Origin: an uncultured Lachnospiraceae bacterium | GTDB lineage: Bacteria > Bacillota > Clostridia > Lachnospirales > Lachnospiraceae | NCBI GenBank assembly: GCA_904395885.1 | Contig: CAJFOF010000001.1 | Span: 25,765 to 89,764 of the forward strand | Direction of reading: 5' to 3' | DNA: 64,000 nucleotides | In this document: piece after piece, positions 26,426 through 35,948 of the stretch | Position numbering within the stretch: the stretch's first letter is position 1 | Layout: every line of letters starts with the position of its first letter | Notes under the pieces: generated by a model | Told to the model about the DNA's origin: nothing | Database searches by the model: none | The model's input: only the letters and a program-made list of their open reading frames with translations | Program-made: the position numbers and the translations under genes

Positions 26426-27436
26426 AAGCATAGCTCCATCTGGTCCAAACTGGTAAACGGTTCCGTCAATAGTCAGGCTGGTATTGGCCGCCATAATCCC
26501 GCCATTGTCCGGATTCAAATAATACCAGGTCTCTCCAAGCTGGACCCATCCCACAGCTTTCTGATAGTTCTGGAAGTAATACCAGGAACCGTCAATGAGT
26601 TTCCAGCCGTCAGCCGGAATTATCTGGCTGTAGTCCGTAAATGCCAGTTCCAGACAGACTGATCCTTCAATCCCATTTACCGTGCCGCTGTCAGTACACT
26701 GCCAAATTGTCCGGTTCGGGTAACTATTTATTGTCCCGTAACGGGCGTACCAGATGTCATAGGGAATCTGTGTGGTATCCATCTTATTTACCAGCCAGTC
26801 ATTGTAGCTGAACACGATGGGATGGAACCCTGCATCCTGCACAGTCTTGCAGAAAGCGTTTACAATATCTGTAAGCTGCTGCTTCGTGAGGCCTGCGTCT
26901 GTAATAACCTTTGACTCCACATCCATAGCAATGGGATAAGAAATTTTATAATCTTTTGCAGTACGCACGGCAAACTGGGCTTCTTTCACCGCATCCTCCA
27001 CTGTCAATGCCTGAGAATACAGATACGTCCCCACCTGCAGTCCTGCCGCCGCTGCTTCTTTCATGTTAGTGTCAAAGTAAGGATCCAGATCATCCACATA
27101 CCCCATGCGGATAAACGTAAAGCTCACATCATCCGCCGCCACTGCATTCCAGTCAATGTCCTGCTGGTATTTTGACACGCTGACTCCTCTTGAAATCGCT
27201 CCCTGAATGATATTTCCTTCCGAATCCACATACTGACCGTTTACTTTGGTATACGGTCCCTGGGACTCCGCCGTATATTCCTGGCTCAGTCCATCAGCCA
27301 AAGGCATTCCCACACCCGGCCCGATCTCTGTAGTATCTGCCAGGGATGTAAATGCGGCAGCCCAGCACATAAGGCCCGCCGCTGCGGCAACGACTGCCAG
27401 TCTGCTTTTTCTAATGATTTTTGTATGAATTACCAT
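26423..27436 (-). CDS. Secreted GH25 lysozyme-like protein with wall-binding repeats
   Basis: A 337-residue exported muramidase-like protein. After a signal peptide (basic start, AAAAGLMCWAAAFTSLA) and a short linker comes a GH25 domain (about residues 83-275): GVSVSKYQQDIDWNAV, FTFIRMGYVD, YPIAMDVESK and IWQCTDSGTV. The usual first catalytic Asp of DxSxxQ is V-S-x-x-Q here, so activity is less certain. The C-terminus has two aromatic repeats (GWKLIDGSWYYFQNY, GWVQLGETWYYLN) that bind wall polymers. AGGAGG lies 13 bases upstream. Confidence 0.8.
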   Translation of the reverse strand: MVIHTKIIRKSRLAVVAAAAGLMCWAAAFTSLADTTEIGPGVGMPLADGLSQEYTAESQGPYTKVNGQYVDSEGNIIQGAISRGVSVSKYQQDIDWNAVAADDVSFTFIRMGYVDDLDPYFDTNMKEAAAAGLQVGTYLYSQALTVEDAVKEAQFAVRTAKDYKISYPIAMDVESKVITDAGLTKQQLTDIVNAFCKTVQDAGFHPIVFSYNDWLVNKMDTTQIPYDIWYARYGTINSYPNRTIWQCTDSGTVNGIEGSVCLELAFTDYSQIIPADGWKLIDGSWYYFQNYQKAVGWVQLGETWYYLNPDNGGIMAANTSLTIDGTVYQFGPDGAML

Positions 27437-27510
27437 CTCTTAATTCTATCCTCCTTATTGTCAGCCGGTTTCTACATTTGTCAGATAAGCAATAGAAATT
27501 TGCAGTATCT

Positions 27511-27539
27511 ATCATACCTCAGAGGATTTTCCAGTTCAA
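27511..27539 (-). promoter_or_regulatory. Promoter of the GH25 gene
   Basis: Minus strand TTGAAC (27539-27534), 17 bp, TATGAT (27516-27511), about 75 bp upstream of the start codon. Confidence 0.65.
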
Positions 27540-27649
27540 GAACTGGAAAAAAATTGTAATCATTTGTAATATTTCTGTAAGGAGTGGCAGACTGCCTCAT
27601 TTGCAGTTCTTTTCCCTCCGATGTCCAAGAAGAATCCTTGGTTTAACAC

Positions 27650-27697
27650 AAAAAAGACCTTCCTCTGTCTATCAGTGATGATATACAGAAGAAGGTC
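27650..27697 (-). terminator. Rho-independent terminator downstream of yebC
   Basis: The stem formed by 27656-27668 and 27685-27697 (GACCTTC plus TCTGT with one unpaired base each side) is followed on the minus strand by a run of six T at 27655-27650. It lies 140 bp past the yebC stop. Confidence 0.8.
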
Positions 27698-27723
27698 ATT
27701 GCACACCCATCATTGAGGGCTTT

Positions 27724-27759
27724 AAAATCTGCCCAGATACCATCACTGGTACAGATTTT
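27724..27759. repeat. Two-part hairpin in the yebC 3' region
   Basis: AAAATCTG (27724-27731) pairs with CAGATTTT (27752-27759); inside, TACCA pairs with TGGTA around a TCAC loop. It lies between the yebC stop and its terminator and has no evident gene. The rest of the 400-bp gap 27437-27836 holds only the GH25 promoter and the yebC terminator. Confidence 0.4.
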
Positions 27760-27836
27760 GTACAATTTTCTTATTCTTATTGATTGCTTCATTTCTCACA
27801 AAGCCTTATTTTAAGCCTTTTTCCATGGTTTCTGGC

Positions 27837-28574
27837 TTACCGCTCATCCGTATCCCAGTTGTGGTAAACCGCCTGCACGTCGTCATCCTCGTCTAACAGA
27901 TCCAGAGTGCGGTTCAGCTTCTTGATATCCTCCTCACTGGTCAGCTCTACCCAGGTCTGGGGAATCATGGTCACATCTGCCTGTGCCATGGGAATTCCCG
28001 CGGCCTCTAAAGCCTCTCTCACCTGGCTGAAGTCATCTGGTCCGGTCAGGACCTCATAGCTGTCCTCTTCCTCTGAAAAGTCCTCCGCGCCAGCATCCAG
28101 AGCCATCATCATCAGTTCGTCAGCATCCATGTCGCAGTCTTCTTTTGCAATAATGATCTGTCCCTTTTTATCAAAGAGATAAGATACGCATCCTGGGGTT
28201 CCTACGTTTCCGCCGCCCTTGGTAAATGCGCTTCTGACATTGGCTGCCGTACGGTTCTTGTTATCGGTAAGCGCGTCTACAATGATTGCAACGCCGCTGG
28301 GGCCATATCCTTCATAGGTGATCACTTCATAATTGACGGCATTGGCGTCTCCTGCAGCCTTTTTAATTCCTCTGTCAATGGTATCATTCGGCATATTGTT
28401 GGCTTTTGCCTTCGCGATCACATCGCGCAGCTTGCTGTTATTTGCCGGATCCGGTCCGCCTTCCTTTACGGCAACAGCGATTTCACGGCCAATTACAGTG
28501 AAAATCTTTCCTTTTGCTGCATCGTTCTTTTCTTTCTTATGCTTGATATTTGCGAACTTTGAATGTCCTGACAT
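27837..28574 (-). CDS. YebC/PmpR family protein
   Basis: A 245-residue YebC-family protein. The N-terminus [20 protein letters not shown] and the [35 protein letters not shown] segment are family hallmarks. Members were described as transcriptional regulators; more recent work links the family to relief of ribosome stalling. Length is typical. AAGGAGTTGTTATTTT precedes the ATG. It follows the lipoprotein gene by 60 bp. Confidence 0.93.
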   Translation of the reverse strand: MSGHSKFANIKHKKEKNDAAKGKIFTVIGREIAVAVKEGGPDPANNSKLRDVIAKAKANNMPNDTIDRGIKKAAGDANAVNYEVITYEGYGPSGVAIIVDALTDNKNRTAANVRSAFTKGGGNVGTPGCVSYLFDKKGQIIIAKEDCDMDADELMMMALDAGAEDFSEEEDSYEVLTGPDDFSQVREALEAAGIPMAQADVTMIPQTWVELTSEEDIKKLNRTLDLLDEDDDVQAVYHNWDTDER

Positions 28575-28634
28575 AAAATAACAACTCCTTCTTCTCTATC
28601 TTCAGTGTCAACATCTTTTCTATCTTATCACTAT

Positions 28635-29612
28635 TTACTGGCTTTCGCAAGTAGGAACCGAGAAAGAAGACAGAATCTCTGCGGCTATGCCGCGTCCTTC
28701 CTCCTCGCCATCTTTCATCAGAATCTGCACCTGCCAGAAATGCCCGCCGCAGTACAGCGCGTAGCGCTCTTCGTATCCGTATTCTGCATCCTGATCCGTA
28801 TATCTTACCTGAATATGGTAATAGGATGCCTCCGGATCGTTGGCAGAATCCGCCAGACCGGCCTGGAAATCAGTGATTTCAAAGTTGCTGCTGATCCCTG
28901 TATTTAAAATCAGCTCCTCACACGCTTCCTCCGTATCAATGTAGGGGTAGACCTCTTCCGCTTCTTCTCCGCTCATCTGGATTACCATCACCATCCCCCC
29001 GTTTCCGGTAAAGGTACTGATACCGGAGTCCCCGCCTTCAAGCTGTCTCCAGCTTCCATCCGGGAATGTGATACGAAATCCGTTCTGCTGTCCTGTCTGG
29101 TCGAAGGTCCAGGGTTCTCTGGAATATTCATAAGCAGAAGCCACGTCGCTGTAAGGAATAAAGGCTGACCAGACCCCGTCCTGCTTCACAAAAATGGTGT
29201 TGGACTCTCCTTCAGAGCGGGTATAAATCTCCGCCCCCTCTTTGATTCCCATTGCCTCAAAATCCTCCTGAGGTCTGGAATCCGTCTCTGCATCTACGGT
29301 TCCCGTCAGAGAGTAGTCCTGGGGTGTCTCCGCAAACTCTGCATCGTATGCCCAGATGTACAGAGTTCCGCCCACCATGACCATTGCATCCCTCAGGGCC
29401 GGCTGTCCTGCCGTTTCCAAGCTGGTTTCGGTTTCCGTCTCCGCCTCAGTCGTCTCCGGCTGTTCAGAAGAAGTCTCCGCTGCAGTTTCTGCACCAGAAG
29501 AAACCTCCACTTCTCCTCTTTCCCCAAAGAAACAGCCGCTCAGTCCTAGCACTGCCATCCCGCAGACTGCCAGCACACTTCCAATTGCTTTCTTTCTCCA
29601 GTTTTGTCTCAT
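28635..29612 (-). CDS. Lipoprotein of unknown function
   Basis: A 325-residue predicted lipoprotein. The signal peptide ends in LGLSGC (lipobox Cys near residue 24), followed by a Ser/Thr/Glu-rich linker (about 30-65). The rest is a soluble domain with no family I recognise, ending in a segment (TDQDAEYGYEERYALYCGGH, then FWQVQILM) that reads like a beta-rich domain. The ATG at 29612 has AAAGGAGT upstream and overlaps the MATE stop (ATGA), so it is translated by coupling with the exporter. A functional link to the exporter is possible but not shown. Confidence 0.75.
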   Translation of the reverse strand: MRQNWRKKAIGSVLAVCGMAVLGLSGCFFGERGEVEVSSGAETAAETSSEQPETTEAETETETSLETAGQPALRDAMVMVGGTLYIWAYDAEFAETPQDYSLTGTVDAETDSRPQEDFEAMGIKEGAEIYTRSEGESNTIFVKQDGVWSAFIPYSDVASAYEYSREPWTFDQTGQQNGFRITFPDGSWRQLEGGDSGISTFTGNGGMVMVIQMSGEEAEEVYPYIDTEEACEELILNTGISSNFEITDFQAGLADSANDPEASYYHIQVRYTDQDAEYGYEERYALYCGGHFWQVQILMKDGEEEGRGIAAEILSSFSVPTCESQ

Positions 29613-30997
29613 CCAATACTCCTTTCCAGTGAAGTTTCCATCTTTTCTGTTCCAAATAAAACTGACAATTTCCTTAGGCAACTATGAAAGGCCGGTACCA
29701 AAAACAAATCTGCACAGATCCAGGCCACAGGACTGCCAATGCAGACCACAGGGTATCCAAATATGGGCACCAGACAGAAGCCAACTACAGACCGGCCTAC
29801 CATCTCACAGACACCGGCCAGAATCGCGAATTTGCTGTACCCCATTCCCTGAATTGAGAACCGCAGCACATTGACCAGCACCAACGGAATAAAGAACAGG
29901 CTGTTTCCCACCAGATACATCCATGACTGATCCAGAATCACCGTTTCCCCTGCATCCACAAATAAAAGCGCAATGGACTTGCCAAAAAAGAACAGAATGA
30001 CAAATGCCGCTAATGAATATACGAATCCAATCATGTTGGCATACCTTGCGCCCACTCTGACCCGATCCAGCTTCCCCGCACCGACATTCTGTCCTGCCCA
30101 TGTCGCCATGGTTCCTCCCAGAGCATCAAAGGGCGTACAGAAAAACATGGATACCCGGCTTCCCGCCGTAACGGCCGCCACAGCCATGGAACCAAGGGAA
30201 TTCACTGCTGCCTGAAGAATCACATTTCCGATTGCGGTAATCGAATATTGAAAGCCCATGGGGAATCCCATTCCACAGAGCACCGCTATTTTCGACCTGT
30301 CGATCCGCCTTTCCTCTCTTGTCATTCTTAAAATCGAATACTTATAGCGCATGAAGACCAGACACAGTGCTCCTGAAACCCCCTGAGAAAATACCGTGGC
30401 GTAAGCCGCTCCCGCCGGCCCCATTTTCAATACAATAATCGTAAATAGATCAAGGCCGATATTTAACAGAGATGCCAGCAAAAGAAAATATACTGGCGTT
30501 TTGCTGTCTCCCAGGGAACGTATGATTCCCGAAGTCATATTGTAGAGAAATGTGGTGGGAATCCCCAGGAAAATAATGAAAATATAGCTGTACGCCTGGT
30601 CAATAATATCGCCTGGAGTCTTCATCCAAATCAGAATATTCATACACAGAGCTGATACCACCGCTGTCAGTATGACAGCTACTGCGATGGAAAGCCAAGC
30701 TGCATTCGCCACAAATCTCCGAAGGCCGGAATAATCTCTTGCCCCGAATTTTTGCGCCACCGGTATTGCAAAACCATTGCACACTCCGATGCAGAACCCA
30801 TTTATCATAAAATTAATAGAAGCTGTGGAGCCAACGGCAGCCAGGGCTGTTACCCCCAGATACTTTCCTACAATAATTGTATCTGCCATGCTGTAGAACT
30901 GTTGAAATAAAAGCCCCAGAAACATCGGAACTGCAAATTCCAGAATAAGCTTCAGAGGACTTCCCTCAGTCATATCTTTCATTTTCTCCTGTGCCAT
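29609..30997 (-). CDS. MATE-family efflux transporter
   Basis: A 462-residue, roughly 12-helix membrane protein in two similar halves. It shows PLKLILEFAVPMFLGLLFQQFYSMADTIIVG at the start and the family segments SLLNIGLDLFTIIVL and WAGQNVGAGKLDRV. MATE proteins exchange Na+ or H+ for cationic drugs or metabolites; the substrate is unknown. The ATG at 30997 has AAAGGA nine bases upstream; the GTG before it is less likely. It overlaps the lipoprotein gene by four bases. Confidence 0.9.
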   Translation of the reverse strand: MAQEKMKDMTEGSPLKLILEFAVPMFLGLLFQQFYSMADTIIVGKYLGVTALAAVGSTASINFMINGFCIGVCNGFAIPVAQKFGARDYSGLRRFVANAAWLSIAVAVILTAVVSALCMNILIWMKTPGDIIDQAYSYIFIIFLGIPTTFLYNMTSGIIRSLGDSKTPVYFLLLASLLNIGLDLFTIIVLKMGPAGAAYATVFSQGVSGALCLVFMRYKYSILRMTREERRIDRSKIAVLCGMGFPMGFQYSITAIGNVILQAAVNSLGSMAVAAVTAGSRVSMFFCTPFDALGGTMATWAGQNVGAGKLDRVRVGARYANMIGFVYSLAAFVILFFFGKSIALLFVDAGETVILDQSWMYLVGNSLFFIPLVLVNVLRFSIQGMGYSKFAILAGVCEMVGRSVVGFCLVPIFGYPVVCIGSPVAWICADLFLVPAFHSCLRKLSVLFGTEKMETSLERSIG

Positions 30998-31103
30998 CAC
31001 ACGTAATCCTTTCTTCTCCAGTTACTTGCGCCCGTTCCGGCGCGCCTTATTATCATACATCAACTTTGTGATTTTGCAACAGGATTTTTTCCTAAATGAT
31101 ACA

Positions 31104-31126
31104 AGAAAACGCGCCAAAGACGCGTT
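31104..31126 (-). terminator. Terminator of the CNNM/CBS gene
   Basis: AACGCG (31108-31113) pairs with CGCGTT (31121-31126), giving on the minus strand a 6-bp GC stem followed by TTCTTG. It lies 20 bp past the stop of the 31147-32508 gene. Confidence 0.6.
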
Positions 31127-31146
31127 CTCTCCAAGTATCTTAAAAC

Positions 31147-32508
31147 CTATGTTTCTTCTGGTTCCCTCTCTTCTTCTGTCTCTTTTCGGACAACCCGCAC
31201 AGACTGAATCATTTTGTTGCCCACTTTCAAAATCTGAAACTCATATCCAAAACATTCCACCACCGGATTCTCTCCTTCATCGGGAATCCGTCCCAATTTC
31301 GAAATCAGAAAGCCATTAATCGTATCGTACAGTTCCTCATCCTCTTCGTCAAATTCAATTCCCAGAACACCGGATACCTCATCCAAAGGCGCCATGCCGC
31401 TGAGTACAAAGCTTCCATCTTCTTGAGCCGCAATGAAATCTTCGTCCACATCGTATTCATCCAGAATATTTCCTACGATCTCTTCCAGAATATCTTCCAT
31501 AGTAACCAGGCCGGCCGTCTGACCGTATTCATCCACCACAATCTCCAGATGGATCTTTTTGGACTGCATTTCTTTAAACAGCGTGTCCAGGTTTCTCGTC
31601 TCCGGAATAAAATGGGCCTCTCTCAAAAGCTGCGGTATCTTCTCCAGAGGCCTGTCTCTGTATTCAGGTCTCTCAAAAAACAGAACAGCATCCCTCATAT
31701 GTAAGATTCCGATAATATCATCCACATCTTCTCTATACACTGGATATCGGGAATTGCTCCCCTCTTTCAGAATAAACTGCAAAGCCTCTCTTAACGGCAT
31801 TGTACCGTCCAGAGCAACTATATTTTTCCGGTGGGTCATAACGTCCTCTGCGTTCTTGTCTCCCATCTCAAAAATATTGGTTATCATCTCAGCCTCGTCG
31901 GCTTCCAGAACCCCCTGCTCATGGCCCTCATTGACCATAGACATGATCTCTTCCTCTGTCACATTATCGTCAGATATATTGCTGTCGATTCCGGCTAATT
32001 TCAGCAACAGATCAGAAATTCCCTCCATAACTGCTGTGACCGGCAGGCAGATCTTCATAAACACATTTACCACAGGCAAAAGGGTTAATCCCCATCTCTC
32101 AGGGTTTCTGGCTGCCAGCTTTCTTGGAATGATAACGCCCAAGACAATCAAAAGAATCAGAAAAATCAGGGCGGTTACGACCACGCAGACAGGCGTCAGC
32201 CAAATCATGTTCAGAGAGAACCGGCTGCTCAGCATATACGCCGCATTGAAGGCTGTCTGACCCAGAATGCAGAAGCCGGCTGCCAGTCCTATCGCATGGA
32301 CCACCAGATGAAACGTATTGAGAAAGCGTTTCGGCTGGTCTGCCACCTTCAGCAGCTTCTTTTTCTGAGAATCTCCCTCCTCAGCCTCCTCTTCCAGCTT
32401 GGGCACATTCAGATTCTGGATTGCAGATTCAAATCCATAAAATACCGCACTCAGTATCAGGAAAATGATAAACAGCACTATACTGGCGGGCGAATAACCA
32501 TCGTCCAT
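31147..32508 (-). CDS. CNNM/CorC-type (hemolysin-like) CBS-domain membrane protein
   Basis: A 453-residue protein with an N-terminal CNNM/DUF21 membrane domain (four hydrophobic stretches within residues 8-140), a pair of CBS domains (about 205-330; VMTHRKNIVALDG, VDEYGQTAGLVTMEDILEEIVGNI) and a C-terminal CorC/HlyC domain (about 355-440; DEELYDTINGFLISKLGRIP). Relatives take part in magnesium or cobalt efflux or membrane ion homeostasis; haemolysin is a historical name. The ribosome site is GGAG 13 bases upstream. It is transcribed alone. Confidence 0.88.
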   Translation of the reverse strand: MDDGYSPASIVLFIIFLILSAVFYGFESAIQNLNVPKLEEEAEEGDSQKKKLLKVADQPKRFLNTFHLVVHAIGLAAGFCILGQTAFNAAYMLSSRFSLNMIWLTPVCVVVTALIFLILLIVLGVIIPRKLAARNPERWGLTLLPVVNVFMKICLPVTAVMEGISDLLLKLAGIDSNISDDNVTEEEIMSMVNEGHEQGVLEADEAEMITNIFEMGDKNAEDVMTHRKNIVALDGTMPLREALQFILKEGSNSRYPVYREDVDDIIGILHMRDAVLFFERPEYRDRPLEKIPQLLREAHFIPETRNLDTLFKEMQSKKIHLEIVVDEYGQTAGLVTMEDILEEIVGNILDEYDVDEDFIAAQEDGSFVLSGMAPLDEVSGVLGIEFDEEDEELYDTINGFLISKLGRIPDEGENPVVECFGYEFQILKVGNKMIQSVRVVRKETEEEREPEET

Positions 32509-32548
32509 TGGACCATCAACACTCCTTTTTTAGAATATAGCAAGCTCT

Positions 32549-32577
32549 ATCATACCATCTTTCCAAATATTCGTCAA
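32549..32577 (-). promoter_or_regulatory. Promoter of the CNNM/CBS gene
   Basis: Minus strand TTGACG (32577-32572), 17 bp, TATGAT (32554-32549). Confidence 0.7.
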
Positions 32578-32602
32578 TGGCGCCAAAAGGCCGGAACCGG
32601 AT

Positions 32603-32950
32603 TTATGTATCCAGTTCCAGACTTATTTTTAGGGCATAGTCCACCTTTTTTTGAAGCTCTCCGTCAATCCGGCATATTTTTTCTTTGAGGCGCTGCTTAT
32701 CAATGGTTCTGAGCTGCTCCAGCAAAATCACCGAATCCTTTACCATATTACAGTGGCGGGCGTCCAGCTCCACATGAGTCGGTAATTTTGCTTTATTCAT
32801 TCTGGAAGTAATCGCCGCGCAGATTACGGTGGGGCTATGCTTGTTCCCTACATCGTTCTGAATAATCAGCACCGGCCGGATTCCTCCCTGCTCAGATCCG
32901 ACCACTGGCCTTAGATCAGCATAATAGATATCTCCGCGTCTGATGATCAC
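32603..32950 (-). CDS. MazF/PemK-family endoribonuclease toxin without adjacent antitoxin
   Basis: A 115-residue MazF-type toxin. [20 protein letters not shown] followed by [10 protein letters not shown], and later [10 protein letters not shown], are family signatures; relatives cleave mRNA at short sequence sites. The start is GTG at 32950, with AGGAGAG seven bases upstream. In Bacillus the toxin ndoA follows alr with the antitoxin between them. Here the 107 bp between alr and this gene encode no antitoxin. A 6-bp hairpin overlaps the ribosome site. Confidence 0.9.
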   Translation of the reverse strand: MIIRRGDIYYADLRPVVGSEQGGIRPVLIIQNDVGNKHSPTVICAAITSRMNKAKLPTHVELDARHCNMVKDSVILLEQLRTIDKQRLKEKICRIDGELQKKVDYALKISLELDT

Positions 32951-32957
32951 GTTTTCA

Positions 32958-32977
32958 CTCTCCTATCCTTCGGATAG
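32958..32977 (-). promoter_or_regulatory. Hairpin touching the mazF ribosome-binding site
   Basis: CTATCC (minus 32977-32972) and GGATAG (32968-32963) form a 6-bp stem with a 3-base loop. The last two bases of the stem are the first bases of the AGGAGAG site (32964-32958), so folding may reduce translation of the toxin. Confidence 0.4.
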
Positions 32978-33057
32978 TATTGACATAAACCGCTGGGTGT
33001 ATACATTAAAAACGGTCACATGATACTTTATGCGAAGATATAAGCTGCTGTGCAGCC

Positions 33058-34233
33058 TTACGAATTCAGGCAGGCGGCGGTCTCAGTCAGGACGCCGTTT
33101 CGGATATAAGCCCTTGGCACACGTTTTCCAATTCCACATAAAATTTCGTAGTGAAATCTTCCGGACAGAGCGGCCATCTCTTCTGCCGTCAGTTCTATTT
33201 TCCCAGATTTTCCCAAGAGGACGGCCGTCGTTCCCTCTTCAGCTTCCGGAATATCTGTCACATCCACCATAAACTGATCCATACAGACTCTTCCCAAAAT
33301 CGGCGCTCTCTTTCCGTCTATCAGAACGTATCCTTTGCCGGACAGGGACCGGGGATATCCATCCCCGTAGCCTGCGGCAACCGTCGCTACTCTGGTAGGT
33401 TTTTCCGCTTTGAAAGTTCCGCCATAGCTGACCTCTTCTCCTGCTTCAATATTCTTAATATATGTAATTCTTGCCTTCCAGGAAAGAGCCGGATTCAACT
33501 GCACAGCCTTGTGATCCACCTCGTCGGAAGGATACAGTCCATAGATCGATATGCCGGCCCGGACCATATCCAGGGCCGTACCGATTCCATCGATAATTCC
33601 TGCACTGTTGGCACAGTGGCAAACCGGGATCCGAACGCCCCTCTCCGCCAAAAGCCTGTTAAAATACAGATATTTCTCATACTGGCAGCCAGCCGCTGTC
33701 TTATCTGCCTCATCCGCCCTGGCAAAATGAGTAAAAAGTCCCTCGATCTCCAAGCCCGGCAAGCCGGCCAGAGATGCCACCATATCAGCAGCCTCGACAG
33801 TGGGCTTCATGCCGATCCGATTCATCCCCGTGTCCAACGCCAGATGAATTTTCCCTGTCTTTTTTAATTCTGCTGCTATTTCTGCAAAACGTCGGATCGC
33901 CGACTCCGTAAACATAGCGGGCCTGATGTCCTCCTCAATCAATTGACGGTAACGGCATTCTGCCACGGGTCCCAGTATTAAAATGGGTTTTTCGATTCCA
34001 TGGCGCCTCAGCTCAAGCGCCTCATCCGCCGCTGCCACAGCATACCCTTCCACATAAGGGTCGATGGCACCTGCAACCTGGACGGCGCCGTGGCCATAGG
34101 CATCAGTTTTAATCACACCGATCATCCCTGTTTTTTCCGGGAGATTCTTTTTCATTTCTTCCATATTCTGTCCAATGGCATCCAAATTCACCTCTGCCCA
34201 TGTTCTGTCATAAATCCAGTCTGAATGCTCCAT
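33058..34233 (-). CDS. alr: Alanine racemase
   Basis: A 391-residue PLP enzyme interconverting L- and D-alanine for peptidoglycan. The PLP lysine is in GVIKTDAYGHGAV (about residue 43), and the C-terminal tyrosine region and VCMDQFMVDVTD are present. Length is normal. GGAGGAAAG precedes the ATG. It lies 36 bp after nnrE/D and upstream of mazF, an order common in Firmicutes. Confidence 0.95.
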   Translation of the reverse strand: MEHSDWIYDRTWAEVNLDAIGQNMEEMKKNLPEKTGMIGVIKTDAYGHGAVQVAGAIDPYVEGYAVAAADEALELRRHGIEKPILILGPVAECRYRQLIEEDIRPAMFTESAIRRFAEIAAELKKTGKIHLALDTGMNRIGMKPTVEAADMVASLAGLPGLEIEGLFTHFARADEADKTAAGCQYEKYLYFNRLLAERGVRIPVCHCANSAGIIDGIGTALDMVRAGISIYGLYPSDEVDHKAVQLNPALSWKARITYIKNIEAGEEVSYGGTFKAEKPTRVATVAAGYGDGYPRSLSGKGYVLIDGKRAPILGRVCMDQFMVDVTDIPEAEEGTTAVLLGKSGKIELTAEEMAALSGRFHYEILCGIGKRVPRAYIRNGVLTETAACLNS

Positions 34234-34269
34234 TTTTTCTTTCCTCCGTTTTTCCGTCTCTTTTTTAAA

Positions 34270-35811
34270 TCATTCTTCCTGCCTCATAACTCTGCCCAGA
34301 GCGTCGGCAAGCTCCCCAGCCAAGAGACCGTAAGCTCCGCCTTCTCTCCGCAGCAAATCTCCGGCAAGCCCGTGGAGATATACGCCTAAAAAAGCCCCTT
34401 CTGCCGGTTCCATTCCCTGGGCACAGAGGGCCGCAATGGCTCCTGTCAGCACATCACCGGAACCGGCCTTTGCCATGGCGCTGTTGCCGCTGGTGTTCAG
34501 GAAAAGCCTTCCCTCCCGGTCTGCCGCAGCCGTAGCTGCATCTTTCAAAACACAGGTAATTCCATAGCGCCGCGCATATCCGGAAGCCGCCTCTGCTATA
34601 TTTTCCTGAAGATCCTTTATCGTCTGCCCTGTAAGGCGCGCCATCTCCCCCATATGGGGCGTAATAATCACGCTATCTGTATAAAACCGGGTCATCTCCG
34701 GATTCGCCGCAATCGTATTCAGTCCGTCGGCGTCCAATATAATTGCAGAGCAGGCGGCGGAAAGAACTGCCGGAACCAGGTTCCTGACGTAAGGTTCTGT
34801 TCCAAGTCCCGGTCCTAAAACCACCGCATCAGCCCAGACACACTGTTCTTCCAGAAAGCGGCCGAATCTTTCTGGTTCTTCTTCCACTGCCTCAATCTCA
34901 TAGGTGCTGATAATCGCTTCAGGAATCTGACTCTGCAAGATCTGCCTGTTAGCCTCCGGCGTCAAAATCTTCACCAGCCCTGCTCCGCACCGGTAAGCCG
35001 CCTTTGCACTCAGGTAAGCCGCTCCACTCATATTGACCGATCCGGCCACAATTAGGACGTGGCCAAAGGTTCCTTTATTTGAGTAAGCCGGCCGTTTGGG
35101 AATCAGATTCAGATCCTCCGGCCCATAAGAAAAAGCAGTCTGTTTGCTCTCCCCTGATTGTTCCACAGCTTTCTGAAAACTGATCTGGGGAAATCCGATA
35201 TCGCCAATGACCACCGTTCCGGCAAAATCCCTGCCCGGATACAGAACTGTCCCCCTCTTTTCCCATCCAAACGTCACGGTCACATCTGCTTTTAGAGCGA
35301 TTCCCATCATCCGGCCGGTATCAGAATGGATTCCAGAGGGCATGTCCACTGCCACTGTCAGTTCTTTTTCCTGTCCCTTCAGCATCTCAAGGAATCTACG
35401 GTAATCTCCTTCTACATTTCTTGCAAGCCCCACTCCGAAAACTCCGTCGATCAGAACCTGGCAGCGCCCAGGAATAAAGTCCGTCCATTCTGTCACCGGA
35501 ATCCCCAGCTTTTCTGCAATAGACCTCTGAAGGCGGCACTCTTCCGTTTCTCTCTCTCTGTTCCCGCACAAAAGCACCGTCACATAATAACCATCCAAAA
35601 ACAACATTCTGGCAGCCGCAATCGCGTCTGCTCCATTGTTCCCCGTACCGCAGGCAGCCCAGACGAAGGCGCCTTTCTGCACCCTCTTTCTCACCTCATC
35701 TGCCACGCAGCAGGCCGCTCTCTCCTGAAGGACCAGAGACGGGATCCCAATCTCCTCGATGGTGTATCTGTCAATTGCCTTCATCTGTTCTCCTGTCACC
35801 AGACTCCGCAT
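34270..35811 (-). CDS. nnrD: Bifunctional NAD(P)H-hydrate epimerase and dehydratase
   Basis: A 513-residue fusion that repairs hydrated NAD(P)H. The N-terminal NnrE epimerase domain (about 1-215) has CGTGNNGADAIAAARML and PSGIHSDTG. The C-terminal NnrD ADP-dependent dehydratase domain (about 225-513) has GPGLGTEPYVRN, DADGLNTIA, PHMGEMARLTG and the GSGDVLTGAIAAL motif. The ATG at 35811 has GGGAGGAGT just upstream; an in-frame extension to 35856 includes this site. Its neighbours alr and rex are frequent partners in Clostridia. Confidence 0.92.
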   Translation of the reverse strand: MRSLVTGEQMKAIDRYTIEEIGIPSLVLQERAACCVADEVRKRVQKGAFVWAACGTGNNGADAIAAARMLFLDGYYVTVLLCGNRERETEECRLQRSIAEKLGIPVTEWTDFIPGRCQVLIDGVFGVGLARNVEGDYRRFLEMLKGQEKELTVAVDMPSGIHSDTGRMMGIALKADVTVTFGWEKRGTVLYPGRDFAGTVVIGDIGFPQISFQKAVEQSGESKQTAFSYGPEDLNLIPKRPAYSNKGTFGHVLIVAGSVNMSGAAYLSAKAAYRCGAGLVKILTPEANRQILQSQIPEAIISTYEIEAVEEEPERFGRFLEEQCVWADAVVLGPGLGTEPYVRNLVPAVLSAACSAIILDADGLNTIAANPEMTRFYTDSVIITPHMGEMARLTGQTIKDLQENIAEAASGYARRYGITCVLKDAATAAADREGRLFLNTSGNSAMAKAGSGDVLTGAIAALCAQGMEPAEGAFLGVYLHGLAGDLLRREGGAYGLLAGELADALGRVMRQEE

Positions 35812-35835
35812 AGCCACTCCTCCCAACATTTCAGC

Positions 35836-35912
35836 GGTGCGGCCAGAACCCCGCACCTACTTTGTATGCCAATAAATGCCGGAAAGGCGCCTCCGCTGCC
35901 CTCACCGGCATT
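35836..35912. repeat. Two hairpins in the rex-nnr gap
   Basis: GGTGCGG/CCGCACC (35836-35842 with 35851-35857) and AATGCCGG/CCGGCATT (35875-35882 with 35905-35912) are tandem stem-loops in the 137-bp gap between rex and nnr. Neither has a T run, so they look like processing or stabilising structures within one transcript. Confidence 0.4.
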
Positions 35913-35948
35913 CTTCCCCTGACCCATTGCCCTGAAAACAGACATAGA

